Below, one piece after another: positions 13,930-23,935 of a stretch of DNA of 44,934 nucleotides (the first letter of the stretch is position 1; each line of letters opens with the position of its first letter). Under the pieces are notes generated by a model that was not told where the DNA came from, searched no databases, and saw only the letters and a program-made list of their open reading frames with translations. A program made the translations under genes and the position numbers. The DNA is from a virus: the IMG/VR virus record IMGVR_UViG_3300021425_000059, positions 1 through 44,934 of that record; one strand, 5' to 3'.

Positions 13930-14264
13930 TTGACGATTTGGTTGAGTTCGCAGAGTGGACTTTCGACCTCAACAAAAGTCAAGACGGCGCAACAAAACTA
14001 GACCATTTAGAACAAGTAGAAAGGCAGACAGGACGTACTCCAAAGGAATTAGAAGGCCCCGACTTCCCTATTTCCCTAGAGTATCTCTGGTCTGCCTTTC
14101 TTTCGTTGTCAGTCAGTAGAACAATGGGCTTTAGCGCCCCCAACCCGATTACCTACGAAGAAATTAAAGCATGGAAGGAACTAACTCATACGCCTCTCAC
14201 TTCTAGGGATGTAGAAGCAATTAAGAGGCTAGACTTAGTTTACATGAGGGTTATGAATGGCTGA
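13902..14264 (+). CDS. Tail chaperone extension (gpT-like), probably made by -1 frameshift
   Basis: The -1 frame relative to the chaperone is open from 13902 to 14264, overlapping the chaperone end by 28 bases. Its first start-like codon is a TTG at 13938 with no ribosome site, so expression by frameshifting is favoured, giving a fusion of about 245 aa. No perfect X-XXY-YYZ heptamer is present; TTTT at 13914-13917 is the best slip site. The T part (KAWKELTHTPLTSRDVEAIK) resembles helical GT extensions that bind the tape measure. Confidence 0.65.
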   Translation, partial: RNSGFYAGLIDDLVEFAEWTFDLNKSQDGATKLDHLEQVERQTGRTPKELEGPDFPISLEYLWSAFLSLSVSRTMGFSAPNPITYEEIKAWKELTHTPLTSRDVEAIKRLDLVYMRVMNG

Positions 14265-16248
14265 CGTTAAGATCGTCATTGACAGTAGTGATGTTAAAAG
14301 GGCTAATGCCGATACCAAGGCCCTGAAGAGCACCTACACGGCTTTAGACAAGCAAATGAAGCCTCTTATTGCAAAGGAACAGGCCTTTGCCAAAACAGTA
14401 AGAGCAGTCAATGACGCAATGCGTCTTGGCCTTAAGACTAACAAAGAAGCGATTGCCGATATACAAAAGCTGGGCAAGGCTTACGGCTATACCGACACTC
14501 AGATAAATCGAGTGACAGCTTCTATGTCTGGTGTTCGTAAGAACACTAACCGCATGAATGCCGTAGTTCAGAATGCCGGTTACCAGTTTGGTGACTTCTT
14601 CGTACAGGTTCAATCTGGACAGAATGCACTCGTCGCTTTCTCACAGCAGGGTGCTCAGTTAGCTGGCTTGCTGCCGGGTGTTGCAGGCGCTGTAGCTGGT
14701 GTTGCTCTTGTTCTTGGGTCAAGCCTTGCTAGAGCTTTGATGGAAACTTCTGGCCTTTTTAAGTCTTTTTCAGACTCTGTTGAAGATGCAGGCGAAGCCT
14801 TAGAGACACTTAGGAGCAGGCAAAAAAGCCTAGGGTCTGCTATAGAGAATGACCTTGGTCCAGAGGTTAAAAGATTTCACGAAGTCATCTTAGAACAAGG
14901 CCTAACCAAAGCTGCTAAAGAGGCTAACGAAGCCCTAAAAGCAATGCAGAAAACTATCGAGGACCAAAAAGGTAAGCTCGATCTTGCAAACCTCTACAAC
15001 CGTGCGCTTGGGGGTTTTGTTGATCCTGCGTTGGCTCAACAATCGGAAGATATTCAGAGGGCTATAGATTTTGTTGAGGAGCTTGGGGACATTGATCCTA
15101 CGAATGCCCAAGAGCTTAGTAGTGCAATTGCTACAATAACCACAATTTTAAGTGGGGAGTTCGCACCTTCACTTAAAATGTCCGAAGAGTTTATGACAAG
15201 CCTCACAGAACTTGGGCTTGATCTTCAGGAACAGCTTGAGTCTATCCCGGGCGTGTTAAAAGAGCAGGTCGAAGAGCAAGAAAGAATCCTTGATTACGAT
15301 GAGAAACTTCTTGCCGTAGAAAGAGAACGTGCCTCTCTGGCAGAGTCTATTGAGCAGACTTTCGAGAGGACCGCTAGGCAAGCAAAGCTGATGCAAGAGG
15401 GCATGGACCGGGGAATTGCCGGTCAGGTGGCTTCTATGGAGATGCGGATTGCTAAAGAAAGAGAGCTTCTTATTCAGCTTGAGAACGCCGGAATGGTTTC
15501 CGACGGAACGGCTTTATCTACATCGGTGACTAGGGAAGGACAGCTTGAGCAGTACACCGCAAATCTGACAGAGATGGCGGCTAAAAAGGCCACTACCGGC
15601 ACAGAACAACTAGACGATGCCGGAAAGGCGCTAGAAGAATACGGAAAGAAGTTGGATCAGATCAGACTGCAAGTCTCAGGAGAGTTTGCAGGCACAATGA
15701 TCGACGCCTTCCGAGAGGTTGCTGACGGAACTAAGACCGTTGGTCAGGCCTTCGGCGACATGGCGGAGCAAATCATTAGGCAAATCCTAGACTTGTTGAT
15801 TTACCAACCCCTCTTGCAAGCTCTTACTAATGCCCTTCTTCCCGGCATGGGGTCAAGTGTGTTTGGCGCAGCAACTCAAGCTCTGGCCGGTCCCAAGCCT
15901 CTTCCCGGTGTTCCTGCTGGAGGCTCTGTCAGGGGCAGCTATAAGTTTGCTAATGGCGGCATCGTCAATTCTCCGACGATGTTTGGTATGTCCGGGGGCC
16001 GCACTGGTCTCATGGGCGAGGCTGGTCCAGAGGCTATCCTGCCACTGAAGCGAGGCCCCGGCGGTAAGCTAGGTGTAGAAGGTGGCGGCAACGTAACCGT
16101 ACAGCAGAACTTCAACTTTGCTGCTAACGGTGATGAGTCTGTCAAGAGGATTATTGCTGAGGCTGCTCCGGGCATTGCTAAGATGACTGAGGCTCAAATT
16201 GTAAACTCCCGCCAGCGAGGCGGTCAAATGCGGAGGGTCTTTAGCTAA
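14257..16248 (+). CDS. Tape measure protein
   Basis: 663 aa, overlapping the previous frame by eight bases. N-terminal coiled coil (DTKALKSTYTALDKQMKPLI), a hydrophobic segment at ~125-165 (LAGLLPGVAGAVAGVALVLG), long helical repeats to ~500, a second hydrophobic patch (LDLLIYQPLLQALTNALLPG), then a Gly-rich end with GGIVNSPTMFG and GEAGPEAILPL, the usual C-terminal motif of lambda-type tape measures. At roughly 1.5 angstroms per residue the tail would be about 100 nm. It sets tail length and helps DNA delivery. Confidence 0.93.
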   Translation: MADVKIVIDSSDVKRANADTKALKSTYTALDKQMKPLIAKEQAFAKTVRAVNDAMRLGLKTNKEAIADIQKLGKAYGYTDTQINRVTASMSGVRKNTNRMNAVVQNAGYQFGDFFVQVQSGQNALVAFSQQGAQLAGLLPGVAGAVAGVALVLGSSLARALMETSGLFKSFSDSVEDAGEALETLRSRQKSLGSAIENDLGPEVKRFHEVILEQGLTKAAKEANEALKAMQKTIEDQKGKLDLANLYNRALGGFVDPALAQQSEDIQRAIDFVEELGDIDPTNAQELSSAIATITTILSGEFAPSLKMSEEFMTSLTELGLDLQEQLESIPGVLKEQVEEQERILDYDEKLLAVERERASLAESIEQTFERTARQAKLMQEGMDRGIAGQVASMEMRIAKERELLIQLENAGMVSDGTALSTSVTREGQLEQYTANLTEMAAKKATTGTEQLDDAGKALEEYGKKLDQIRLQVSGEFAGTMIDAFREVADGTKTVGQAFGDMAEQIIRQILDLLIYQPLLQALTNALLPGMGSSVFGAATQALAGPKPLPGVPAGGSVRGSYKFANGGIVNSPTMFGMSGGRTGLMGEAGPEAILPLKRGPGGKLGVEGGGNVTVQQNFNFAANGDESVKRIIAEAAPGIAKMTEAQIVNSRQRGGQMRRVFS

Positions 16249-16880
16249 TGGCTATCGCCTATCCCCTAACAATACCTACTACAATAGGCATCGAGCAGAT
16301 TGAGCTACGAGCTAACAACGTAGTAGCTGTCAGTGAGTCTCCCTTCACCTTTGTGCAGCAGACTGTGGTGCATCAGGGCCAGCGTTGGGAAGCCTCAATT
16401 TCTATCCCCCCGGTTCGTAAAGACTTGGCTGAAGAGTGGATAGCCTTCTTATTGTCCCTTAAGGGGCGTCGAGGCACTTTCTACTTAGGCGACCCTAACA
16501 TGGCTACGCCAAGAGGCACGGTCCTTGCAGCCACTTCTGTGACCCTTGGGTCTGCTACTGCTGTGGGTGACGAGACCGTAGACCTCACAAAAGGTGCAGG
16601 CCCGGCTAAGTCCAATTTCCTACGGGCGGGGGACTACATCCAGATCGGTACAGGCTCCGACCGTACTTTGCATAAGGTTCTAACTGACACAAACCTAGAC
16701 TCTAACGGTGACGCAACCGTAGACATCTGGCCCCATACTAGGGCTGTTGTGGCCTCTGGCACTTCGGTTGTCCACCAGTCTCCGACTGGCGTGTTCCGTC
16801 TAGCGTCTAACGTCAGTTCTTGGTCTATTAATAATGCCAGCGCTTATGGCATTTCATTTGATGCTGTTGAGGTAGTATAA
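16248..16880 (+). CDS. Distal tail-like protein
   Basis: 210 aa, starting on the last base of the tape measure stop (TAATG). An N-terminal beta domain (FTFVQQTVVHQGQRWEASIS), a conserved GRRGTFYLGDPNMATPRG around residue 76, and a second strand-rich domain ending SAYGISFDAVEVV. The pattern and location just after the tape measure match the distal tail/baseplate proteins of phages lacking a lambda-style M-L-K set. It likely forms the ring between tube and tip. Confidence 0.7.
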   Translation: MAIAYPLTIPTTIGIEQIELRANNVVAVSESPFTFVQQTVVHQGQRWEASISIPPVRKDLAEEWIAFLLSLKGRRGTFYLGDPNMATPRGTVLAATSVTLGSATAVGDETVDLTKGAGPAKSNFLRAGDYIQIGTGSDRTLHKVLTDTNLDSNGDATVDIWPHTRAVVASGTSVVHQSPTGVFRLASNVSSWSINNASAYGISFDAVEVV

Positions 16881-17257
16881 TGGCAAACCTAGATCACAAA
16901 CGGGGTGATACATTTCAGCTTGACTTCACCCTTGAAAATAACGATGTCGCTGTAGACATCACTAACTTTGACATTCGAGCGCAAGCACGGGATGCTACTG
17001 GCAATCTGATTGTAGAATGGAATGAAACCCAAAGCCCTCCGGGCGTCAATATCACCAATGCTTCTGATGGTCAGTTCAATCTGAAGTCTGAAGCTGCCTA
17101 TACAACCACCCCAACAAATCAGCTTGCTACAGTATCTTGGCCTTTAGGGGTGTTAAACGTAGATGTGGAGTTTAAAGATACATCTGCCTCGCCCGACTCA
17201 GTGAGTTCCTCAGAGACCTTTACCATCACTGTCATCGAAGATATTACGAGGACTTAA
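16880..17257 (+). CDS. BppU N-terminal-like baseplate adaptor A
   Basis: 125 aa. HKRGDTFQLDFTLENND, VDITNFDIRAQARDATG and the C-terminal SSSETFTITVIEDITRT form an immunoglobulin-like beta sandwich seen at the N terminus of BppU-type baseplate proteins. It has a clear paralogue at 19193-19531 (same KxGDTFxL start, same ETFxIxVIxDITR end). Each paralogue is followed directly by a collagen-like tail fibre gene. It likely anchors that fibre to the baseplate. Confidence 0.72.
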   Translation: MANLDHKRGDTFQLDFTLENNDVAVDITNFDIRAQARDATGNLIVEWNETQSPPGVNITNASDGQFNLKSEAAYTTTPTNQLATVSWPLGVLNVDVEFKDTSASPDSVSSSETFTITVIEDITRT

Positions 17258-17259
17258 TA

Positions 17260-18201
17260 ATGGCTAAGTTTCAACTACAAGCCACTCTGAATACCTCTCT
17301 GGCAGGAACCACACTAGAGGGCGATCAGGCTATCACAGTCGGTGTCCTTAATGGCGTAGGTGCTACAGGACCACAAGGGGCTGCTGGTACGGATGGTGCG
17401 GACGGTTCTGGCTTTACTGGCGGCTCCTACAACTCATCTACTGGCGTGGTCACCTTCACCTCAGATGATGGCCTTGGCTTCTCCACAGGAGATCTTCGGG
17501 GTGCAGACGGCAGTGGTACAGGTACGGTTACCTCTATCACGGCAGGCACCGGCCTCTCAGGTGGCACCATCACCACTTCTGGCACTATTGACCACAGTAA
17601 CAGTGTAACCGCAGATACAGTCAGTGAGGGTGGTGGCGCTCGTACACTTTCCTACGGTGACACCTTCAACGTACCTTCTGTCACTTACGACGCACAAGGA
17701 CATGTTACCTCTACGACCACTACCACACTAACCCTGCCTGCTAGTGACAACACTGACACTGATACCACCTACAGTGCTGGCACTGGTATCACCCTTACCG
17801 ACACCACCTTTTCTATCGGGCAAGACGTTGGTACTGGTGATGACGTTACATTCAACTCCGTAGCAGATGTAAACGGCAGTGTCCGAGACATTCCGCAGAA
17901 CGCACAGACCAGCGCCTATACTCTGATTGCAGGAGACGCTGGTAAGCATATCTCCATCACTACCGGCGGTGTTACTGTTCCCACGGGGGTGTTTGGCGTA
18001 GGCGACACCATCTCTATCTACAATAACTCTGGCTCTGACCAGACCATCACCCAAGCTGCCTCTGGCGTAACCTTACGTCAGGCTGGTACTGCAAGCACAG
18101 GTAACCGCACTCTGGCTCAGTATGGCCTTTGTACGGTCATCTGTGTGGATGCTACCACTAACGCTAACGTCTTTGTTATCGGTGGAGCCGGTCTCAGCTA
18201 A
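17260..18201 (+). CDS. Tail fibre A with collagen-like stalk
   Basis: 313 aa. The N-terminal ~30 residues form an attachment strand region, followed by GATGPQGAAGTDGADGSG collagen-like triplets, then a Ser/Thr/Gly-rich beta stalk (TAGTGLSGGTITTSGTI, SYGDTFNVPSVTYDAQGHV). The latter segment is nearly repeated in the giant fibre (19531-23931), so the two are paralogues. The C-terminal ~100 residues form a compact head (GDTISIYNNSGSDQTITQAA). Likely a trimeric receptor-contacting fibre. Confidence 0.78.
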   Translation: MAKFQLQATLNTSLAGTTLEGDQAITVGVLNGVGATGPQGAAGTDGADGSGFTGGSYNSSTGVVTFTSDDGLGFSTGDLRGADGSGTGTVTSITAGTGLSGGTITTSGTIDHSNSVTADTVSEGGGARTLSYGDTFNVPSVTYDAQGHVTSTTTTTLTLPASDNTDTDTTYSAGTGITLTDTTFSIGQDVGTGDDVTFNSVADVNGSVRDIPQNAQTSAYTLIAGDAGKHISITTGGVTVPTGVFGVGDTISIYNNSGSDQTITQAASGVTLRQAGTASTGNRTLAQYGLCTVICVDATTNANVFVIGGAGLS

Positions 18202-19178
18202 TGTCGATTGCACAAGCCCTCTTCTTCAATGCCGGTGAAACAGCCGCTATCCTGACTTTGACGCCTTACAGTGGCTCTGCCGTTGAATATGACTTCTCTA
18301 ATGCTGGTGCAACCGTCACTAAAAGCGGCTATAGTGGGATTCAAAATCAAAGCTCTTCGCTGCCGGGAACTTACACCCTGACAGTTAATCAAGACATGGA
18401 CGTAACCTTTGATGTAAAGGGCGCTGGCGGAGGTGGTAAAAACTCTGCTGGAGGAAATGGGGGCAGAGTAGAGGGTACTGTTACCCTTTTACAGGGCGTG
18501 ACTTATAACCTTCTTGTCGGTTTTGGTGGTCGAGACGGTGGTAGTAGCTCCACCGCACCATATGGCGGCTTTGGTGGTGGCGCTGGCGGAGGCGGGACCA
18601 GCACTGGTAGCAACGGAAGTGCGTTTTCTTCTGGTGGGAACGGCGGCGGCGGAGACGGGCAATCTGGCGGCGGTGGCGGTGGCTTAAGTGGCCTTTTCCA
18701 AGGTAGTATTAGCTCATCTAACGCTTTGATAATCGCTGGTGGAGGAGGAGGCGGGAGCGATGTTCCCGGCGGCGCTGGTGGTGGAACCGGGGCTGGATTG
18801 GTAGGCGCTTCTGGCACATCAGACTCGTTTGCTATTGGTGGTGGAGGCGGGCAAGCCTCTTCTGGCGGCACTGGTGGTAGTGGAGGCAGTGGCGGAGATT
18901 CTGGAAACTCTGGCGCACAAGGTCGAGGCGGTGGCGGTGGTGGAAACTATGATTCTGGCTCTGATGACTACCACGGCGGCGCAGGCGGTGGCGCTGGCTG
19001 GTATGGCGGTGGCGGCGGTGGCGCAAATGCTGCTGGCAACGATGGCGCTGGAGGGGGTGGTGGCTCAGGCTACTACAATTCCTCTTCCGTAACTATTGGT
19101 ACTACACAACAAGGTGGTGGTGGTTCAGGTCGTACCAGTTCCGGTCTCGGTGGCTCCATCAAACTTACCAGAGCTTAA
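18201..19178 (+). CDS. Glycine-rich tail tip protein A
   Basis: 325 aa, starting at TAATG. A short beta N terminus is followed by ~200 residues dominated by GGG and GGGxG runs (residues ~75-315). This composition resembles the polyglycine-II sandwich of T-even gp38 adhesins and other Gly-rich phage tip proteins, where loops between Gly helices bind the receptor. A second such protein lies at 24298-25188. Receptor specificity cannot be read from sequence. Confidence 0.7.
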   Translation: MSIAQALFFNAGETAAILTLTPYSGSAVEYDFSNAGATVTKSGYSGIQNQSSSLPGTYTLTVNQDMDVTFDVKGAGGGGKNSAGGNGGRVEGTVTLLQGVTYNLLVGFGGRDGGSSSTAPYGGFGGGAGGGGTSTGSNGSAFSSGGNGGGGDGQSGGGGGGLSGLFQGSISSSNALIIAGGGGGGSDVPGGAGGGTGAGLVGASGTSDSFAIGGGGGQASSGGTGGSGGSGGDSGNSGAQGRGGGGGGNYDSGSDDYHGGAGGGAGWYGGGGGGANAAGNDGAGGGGGSGYYNSSSVTIGTTQQGGGGSGRTSSGLGGSIKLTRA

Positions 19179-19192
19179 TAAGGCGAGATAAA

Positions 19193-19531
19193 ATGACGAC
19201 TATCACTCATAAGCAGGGTGACACTTTTGAGCTTACATTCCAGCTTAAGAGAGATGGCTCTGCGGCAGACATTACCAACTTCACGATCACCAGTCAGTTG
19301 AGGGACTCTACGGACACTCTCCTGACCACAGACAACTTTAACGGAAGCCTGACCTTCACACTGATTGACCCTAATGCGGGTCAGTTTGAACTATCCGCAT
19401 CCTCTACTGCTACGGCTGAATGGCCTGCCAGAGAGTATGACTGTGACGTACAGTTTATTGACACCGACAACGAAACAAGCTCTTCCGAGACATTCAAGAT
19501 CAAAGTTATTAAAGACATTACGAGGGTATAA
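19193..19531 (+). CDS. BppU N-terminal-like baseplate adaptor B
   Basis: 112 aa paralogue of the protein at 16880-17257: KQGDTFELTFQLKRDGSAAD, ITNFTITSQLRDSTD and the ending SSSETFKIKVIKDITRV. Immunoglobulin-like beta fold expected. Its stop overlaps the ATG of the giant fibre gene (TAATG), so adaptor and fibre are produced together. Together with the following gene it forms the second copy of a duplicated adaptor-fibre module. Confidence 0.72.
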   Translation: MTTITHKQGDTFELTFQLKRDGSAADITNFTITSQLRDSTDTLLTTDNFNGSLTFTLIDPNAGQFELSASSTATAEWPAREYDCDVQFIDTDNETSSSETFKIKVIKDITRV

Positions 19532-22500
19532 TGGCTAAATACGAATTGGTGGTGACGAGCGACGATGCTCTGTCCAGCCCTCTAACTCTCACTGTACTTA
19601 ACTCTGTAGGCCCCCGTGGCCCTGCTGGCCCTGCCGGTCCTACTGGTCCCGCCGGGGCTACTACTTTTGCTGACCTTACGGACGTAGACAGTTCTAGTGC
19701 TACCACTGGTCAGCTTCTACAAGCGGATGGTGATGACACCTTCAGCTTCGTTACTGTTGCTGGTGCTACTAACACCCTTGATGACGTAACTGACAATGGT
19801 AATACCACTACTAACGACATCTCTGTAGGTGGTGTAACAGCTACGTCTCTTAATACTCACACGATCCCCGGTGGGACTGGCACCCTTGCTCTTACTTCCG
19901 ATGTTCCTACTGTAGACCTTGATGACGTAACTGATAACGGCAACACTACCACTAATAGTATCTCTGTAGGGGGTATCACTGCTACCTCCCTTAACACTCA
20001 TACGATCCCGTCTGGCACCGGCACTCTTGCCAAGACCTCTGACATCCCCACGAACAACAATCAGCTTACTAACGGCGCTGGCTACATCACCGACTACACT
20101 GTAACCCAAGGCGACGTAACTGCACACCAAGCGGCTCTGTCTATCACCGAGAGCCAAATCTCTGATCTGGGTACTTACCTTACTGCTGAGACCAACGACC
20201 TTAGCTCTACTGTAACTTGGGCCAACGTGCCTGACGCCAATATCACCGAAAGCTCTGTCACTCAGCACCAAGCCGCTCTGAGCATCACTGAGAGTCAGAT
20301 TAGTGACCTTGGCACCTACATTCCCACGTCACAGAAGGGTTCTGCAAGTGGTGTAGCCTCTTTGGATGGCAGCGGTCTGGTTCCTACCAACCAGCTTCCT
20401 AGCTATGTAGACGACGTTCTGGAATACACTAACTACTCTAGCTTCCCGGTCTCTGGCGAGACTGGTAAGATTTATGTAGACCTTGCTACCGGCGACATCT
20501 ACCGCTGGTCAGGCTCTGCCTATGTCCAGATTAACAATGCCGTATCCTCTGCCGACCAAGCTACTCAGCTTGCTACGGCTCGCACCATTTCCCTTGGTGG
20601 GGATGTCTCAGGCTCTACGTCTTTTGATGGCACAGCAGATGTTACGATCACTGCCACTGTAGCAGACGACAGCCACGACCATATTATCAGTAACGTAGAC
20701 GGCCTTCAGGCGGCTCTGGACGCCAAGATTAACACTGCTGATCTTGCTGACACAGACGACCTTACCGAAGGCTCTACGAACCTTTACTACACTGATGCTA
20801 GGTCACGACAGGCTATTAGCCTAAGTAGTAGTAGCAGTGAACTGAGCTACAATAACACAACGGGTGTGTTCAGCTACACTAGCCCCACCACTGTAGCCGA
20901 AACTAACGCTGTCACCATTGAGGTTAGGAACACTACTGGCAGCACCATTGCCAAGGGTGTACCTGTTTACGTTTCTGGTCACAGCGGTACTGATATTCTT
21001 GTGGCTCCGGCGGATGCTGATGATGCTAACAAGATGCCAGCTATTGGCCTTATGAGCGCTGCCCTTAATAACAACTCTAATGGCACAGCGACAAGCATTG
21101 GCTTGATCACCGGGATTGACCTTAGCAGCTTTTCTGTAGGGGATGTTCTCTATGTAGATACTACCCCCGGCGGCTCGACCTTTGGCGGTCTTACGAATAC
21201 TAAACCAACCGGTGAAAGCTCTAAGGTTCAAAACCTTGGTAAAGTAGCTAGGGCAACTTCTAATGGTGAGTTTATCATTAGCGGTCCCGGTCGCTCGAAT
21301 GATACGCCTAACCTTGATAACGGCGACATCTTCATAGGTAACGACAGCAACCAAGCTGTTACTAGCTCTCTCAGCACTGAGGTTAGCTCGATTGTCGGCA
21401 GTCTGAGTCTGAATGCAGACAACATTGGTTCTGGCACTCTGGCGTCTGCTAGGCTCCCTGACCTTACTGTAGCAGACTTTGCAGGGTCAGCAATCATCAC
21501 TGAGGCTGAGGGCCTCTCTAGCAACGATAACGACACCAGTATTCCCACGGCGGCAGCGGTCATTGACTATGTAGATGGCACGGGGTCTGTAGCTAACGAC
21601 GCTACAATCACGATTACCGCTGGTACGGGTCTTTCAGATGGTGGCGACTTTACCACTAACCAAGGTGCCGCTGAAACTATCACCATTAACCATAGTAACA
21701 GTGTCACTGCTGGTACGGTTAGTGAAGGTGGGTCAACACGAACACTTTCTTACGGTGGAGCCTTTAATGTCCCTTCGGTGACCTATGATGCACAAGGTCA
21801 TATCACCGGCACCACTACTACTGCTCTGACGCTCCCGGCAAGTGACAACACAGATACCGTACCTAATGACTCTGCTATCACGATCTCTAGCAGTAGCGAC
21901 AAGGGTATTGTAGTTACTAACGGTGGCTTTACTCTCGACCAGTCCTCCGGTCAGACTGTCACCCTTGAAGCAGACCTCACCGATCTCCGCACTAAGATTG
22001 GTGATGATACCACCTCTTCGATTGGGCAAATCACCATTCGTCCAGTTAGCAGCACCTCGGGACAACTTCGGTTGCAGTGTGAGGATTCTGCGGCAGACAC
22101 TCACCTGTTTACGCTGGAAGGGCCTGCACACTCTGGTTTCGGTGGAGCCTATACTTGGAAGGTTCCCGGCTCTCAGGGTACTGCCGGTCAGGGTATCAAA
22201 CTCAACACGGTCTCTACTGGTGTAGCCACTCTCGGCTATTTTGACATTCCGGCTGATACGGATGACATCACCGAAGGCAGTAATCTCTACTACACAGACG
22301 CTAGAGCCAACTCCGCTTTTGACACTCGCCTTGCTACTAAAGACACTGACGACCTGTCAGAAGGCTCTACGAACCTTTACTACACCGATACGAGAGCTAA
22401 CTCTGCCTTCGACACTCGGTTGGCCACTAAGGATACCGGAGACCTCTCTGAAGGCACTAACCTCTACTACACCGATGCTAGGGCAGACGCTAGAGTTAAC

Positions 22501-23931
22501 CTCCAAACTGGCACTAACCTAGACCTTAGCAATCAGTCTACCTCAGACCTTTCTGAGGGTACTAATCTCTACTACACTGATGCGAGAGCAGACGCTAGAG
22601 TTGCAGCAGCAACAGGCGTCAACCTAAGCCTTACTAATCAAGACACTGACGACCTTAGTGAAGGTACTACCAACCTCTACTTTACTGATGCCAGAGCGCA
22701 AGGCGCTATCACGGTAACGGACGCTGGTGGTGACGGGTCTCTGGGATACTCTGGTGGCACCATCACCTACACCGGCCCTTCGGCTGCTGAGACCAGAGCG
22801 CACTTCTCAGGCGGCACGGGTGTAACCATCACCAACGGTTCTGTAGCAATCGGTCAGGCTGTAGGCACCGGAGATAGTCCTCAGTTTACTGACCTGACCC
22901 TTAGCGGTGACCTCACCGTCAACGGTTCGACTACCACCATTGACACCACTAACCTCGCTGTCGAAGATAGCCTGATCGAGCTTTCTAGCGGACTGACTGG
23001 TGCCGCTGGTAATGATGCTGGTCTGGTGATCGAACGTGGTAGCACGGGTGCCAACGCCTTCATTGGTTGGGATGAGTCAGAAGACAAGTTTACGGTAGGT
23101 ACGACTACAGCTACCGGTAGCTCCACAGGCAACCTTACCATCACTACTGGCACCCTTGTAGCCAACATTGAGGGTAACGTAACTGGTAACGTCACCGGGA
23201 CTGTCAGTGATGTGTCGAACCATGATACTGACGACATCTCTGAAGGTAGCACCAACTTCTACTACACTGATGCCCGTGCTAACTCTGCCTTTGACACTCG
23301 CCTTGGGACTAAAGATACTGGTGACCTTTCTGAGGGTACTAACCTTTATTATACGGACGCTAGGGCAGACGCTAGAGTCAACCTCCAGACAGGGGCTAAC
23401 CTCGATCTAAGCAGTAAAGACACCGACGATCTTGGTGAAGGCAGTACCAATCTGTACCACACGACTGCCCGTGCAAGAGGTGCAGTCTCGGTTACTGATG
23501 CAGGCGGCGATGGTTCTCTGTCCTACAACAGCACTACTGGCGTCATCACTTACACTGGCCCCTCTGCGGCTGAGACCAGAGCGCACTTCTCTGTCTCCGG
23601 CGATCTGAGCTACAACAGCAGCACTGGTGCCTTCAGCTTCACTGAGCGTACTGATGCAGAGGTTCGTGGACTGATCTCCGTCACCGATGCAGGTGGCGAT
23701 GGCTCTCTGGCTTACAATAACAGCACTGGTGTGCTAACCTACACCGGAGCCTCTGACACTGTTAAGACTGGCGATACTGACGCTTCTAGCTACAGCTTTG
23801 TAGTAGATGAAGATGACATGGCCTCTAACAGTGCCATCAAGGTTCCTACTCAACAATCCGTCAAGGCTTACGCAGATACCAAAGCCTCGACCGGCAAAGC
23901 CATTGCAATGGCTATCGTATTCGGAGGATAA
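19531..23931 (+). CDS. Giant repetitive tail fibre B, 1466 aa
   Basis: The N terminus KYELVVTSDDALSSPLTLTV is paralogous to fibre A and leads into GPRGPAGPAGPTGPAG collagen triplets. Residues ~80-230 have tandem repeats (DDVTDNGNTTTN, SLNTHTIP, ALSITESQISDLGTY). About nine copies of the EGSTNLYYTDAR repeat, one near residue 420 and the rest between ~910 and 1320, form a trimeric beta shaft. A segment around 700-780 nearly duplicates fibre A. The end (VPTQQSVKAYADTKA) is a common fibre C terminus. It is the longest gene of the phage and probably the side or central fibre. Confidence 0.88.
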   Translation: MAKYELVVTSDDALSSPLTLTVLNSVGPRGPAGPAGPTGPAGATTFADLTDVDSSSATTGQLLQADGDDTFSFVTVAGATNTLDDVTDNGNTTTNDISVGGVTATSLNTHTIPGGTGTLALTSDVPTVDLDDVTDNGNTTTNSISVGGITATSLNTHTIPSGTGTLAKTSDIPTNNNQLTNGAGYITDYTVTQGDVTAHQAALSITESQISDLGTYLTAETNDLSSTVTWANVPDANITESSVTQHQAALSITESQISDLGTYIPTSQKGSASGVASLDGSGLVPTNQLPSYVDDVLEYTNYSSFPVSGETGKIYVDLATGDIYRWSGSAYVQINNAVSSADQATQLATARTISLGGDVSGSTSFDGTADVTITATVADDSHDHIISNVDGLQAALDAKINTADLADTDDLTEGSTNLYYTDARSRQAISLSSSSSELSYNNTTGVFSYTSPTTVAETNAVTIEVRNTTGSTIAKGVPVYVSGHSGTDILVAPADADDANKMPAIGLMSAALNNNSNGTATSIGLITGIDLSSFSVGDVLYVDTTPGGSTFGGLTNTKPTGESSKVQNLGKVARATSNGEFIISGPGRSNDTPNLDNGDIFIGNDSNQAVTSSLSTEVSSIVGSLSLNADNIGSGTLASARLPDLTVADFAGSAIITEAEGLSSNDNDTSIPTAAAVIDYVDGTGSVANDATITITAGTGLSDGGDFTTNQGAAETITINHSNSVTAGTVSEGGSTRTLSYGGAFNVPSVTYDAQGHITGTTTTALTLPASDNTDTVPNDSAITISSSSDKGIVVTNGGFTLDQSSGQTVTLEADLTDLRTKIGDDTTSSIGQITIRPVSSTSGQLRLQCEDSAADTHLFTLEGPAHSGFGGAYTWKVPGSQGTAGQGIKLNTVSTGVATLGYFDIPADTDDITEGSNLYYTDARANSAFDTRLATKDTDDLSEGSTNLYYTDTRANSAFDTRLATKDTGDLSEGTNLYYTDARADARVNLQTGTNLDLSNQSTSDLSEGTNLYYTDARADARVAAATGVNLSLTNQDTDDLSEGTTNLYFTDARAQGAITVTDAGGDGSLGYSGGTITYTGPSAAETRAHFSGGTGVTITNGSVAIGQAVGTGDSPQFTDLTLSGDLTVNGSTTTIDTTNLAVEDSLIELSSGLTGAAGNDAGLVIERGSTGANAFIGWDESEDKFTVGTTTATGSSTGNLTITTGTLVANIEGNVTGNVTGTVSDVSNHDTDDISEGSTNFYYTDARANSAFDTRLGTKDTGDLSEGTNLYYTDARADARVNLQTGANLDLSSKDTDDLGEGSTNLYHTTARARGAVSVTDAGGDGSLSYNSTTGVITYTGPSAAETRAHFSVSGDLSYNSSTGAFSFTERTDAEVRGLISVTDAGGDGSLAYNNSTGVLTYTGASDTVKTGDTDASSYSFVVDEDDMASNSAIKVPTQQSVKAYADTKASTGKAIAMAIVFGG

Positions 23932-23935
23932 TTAA

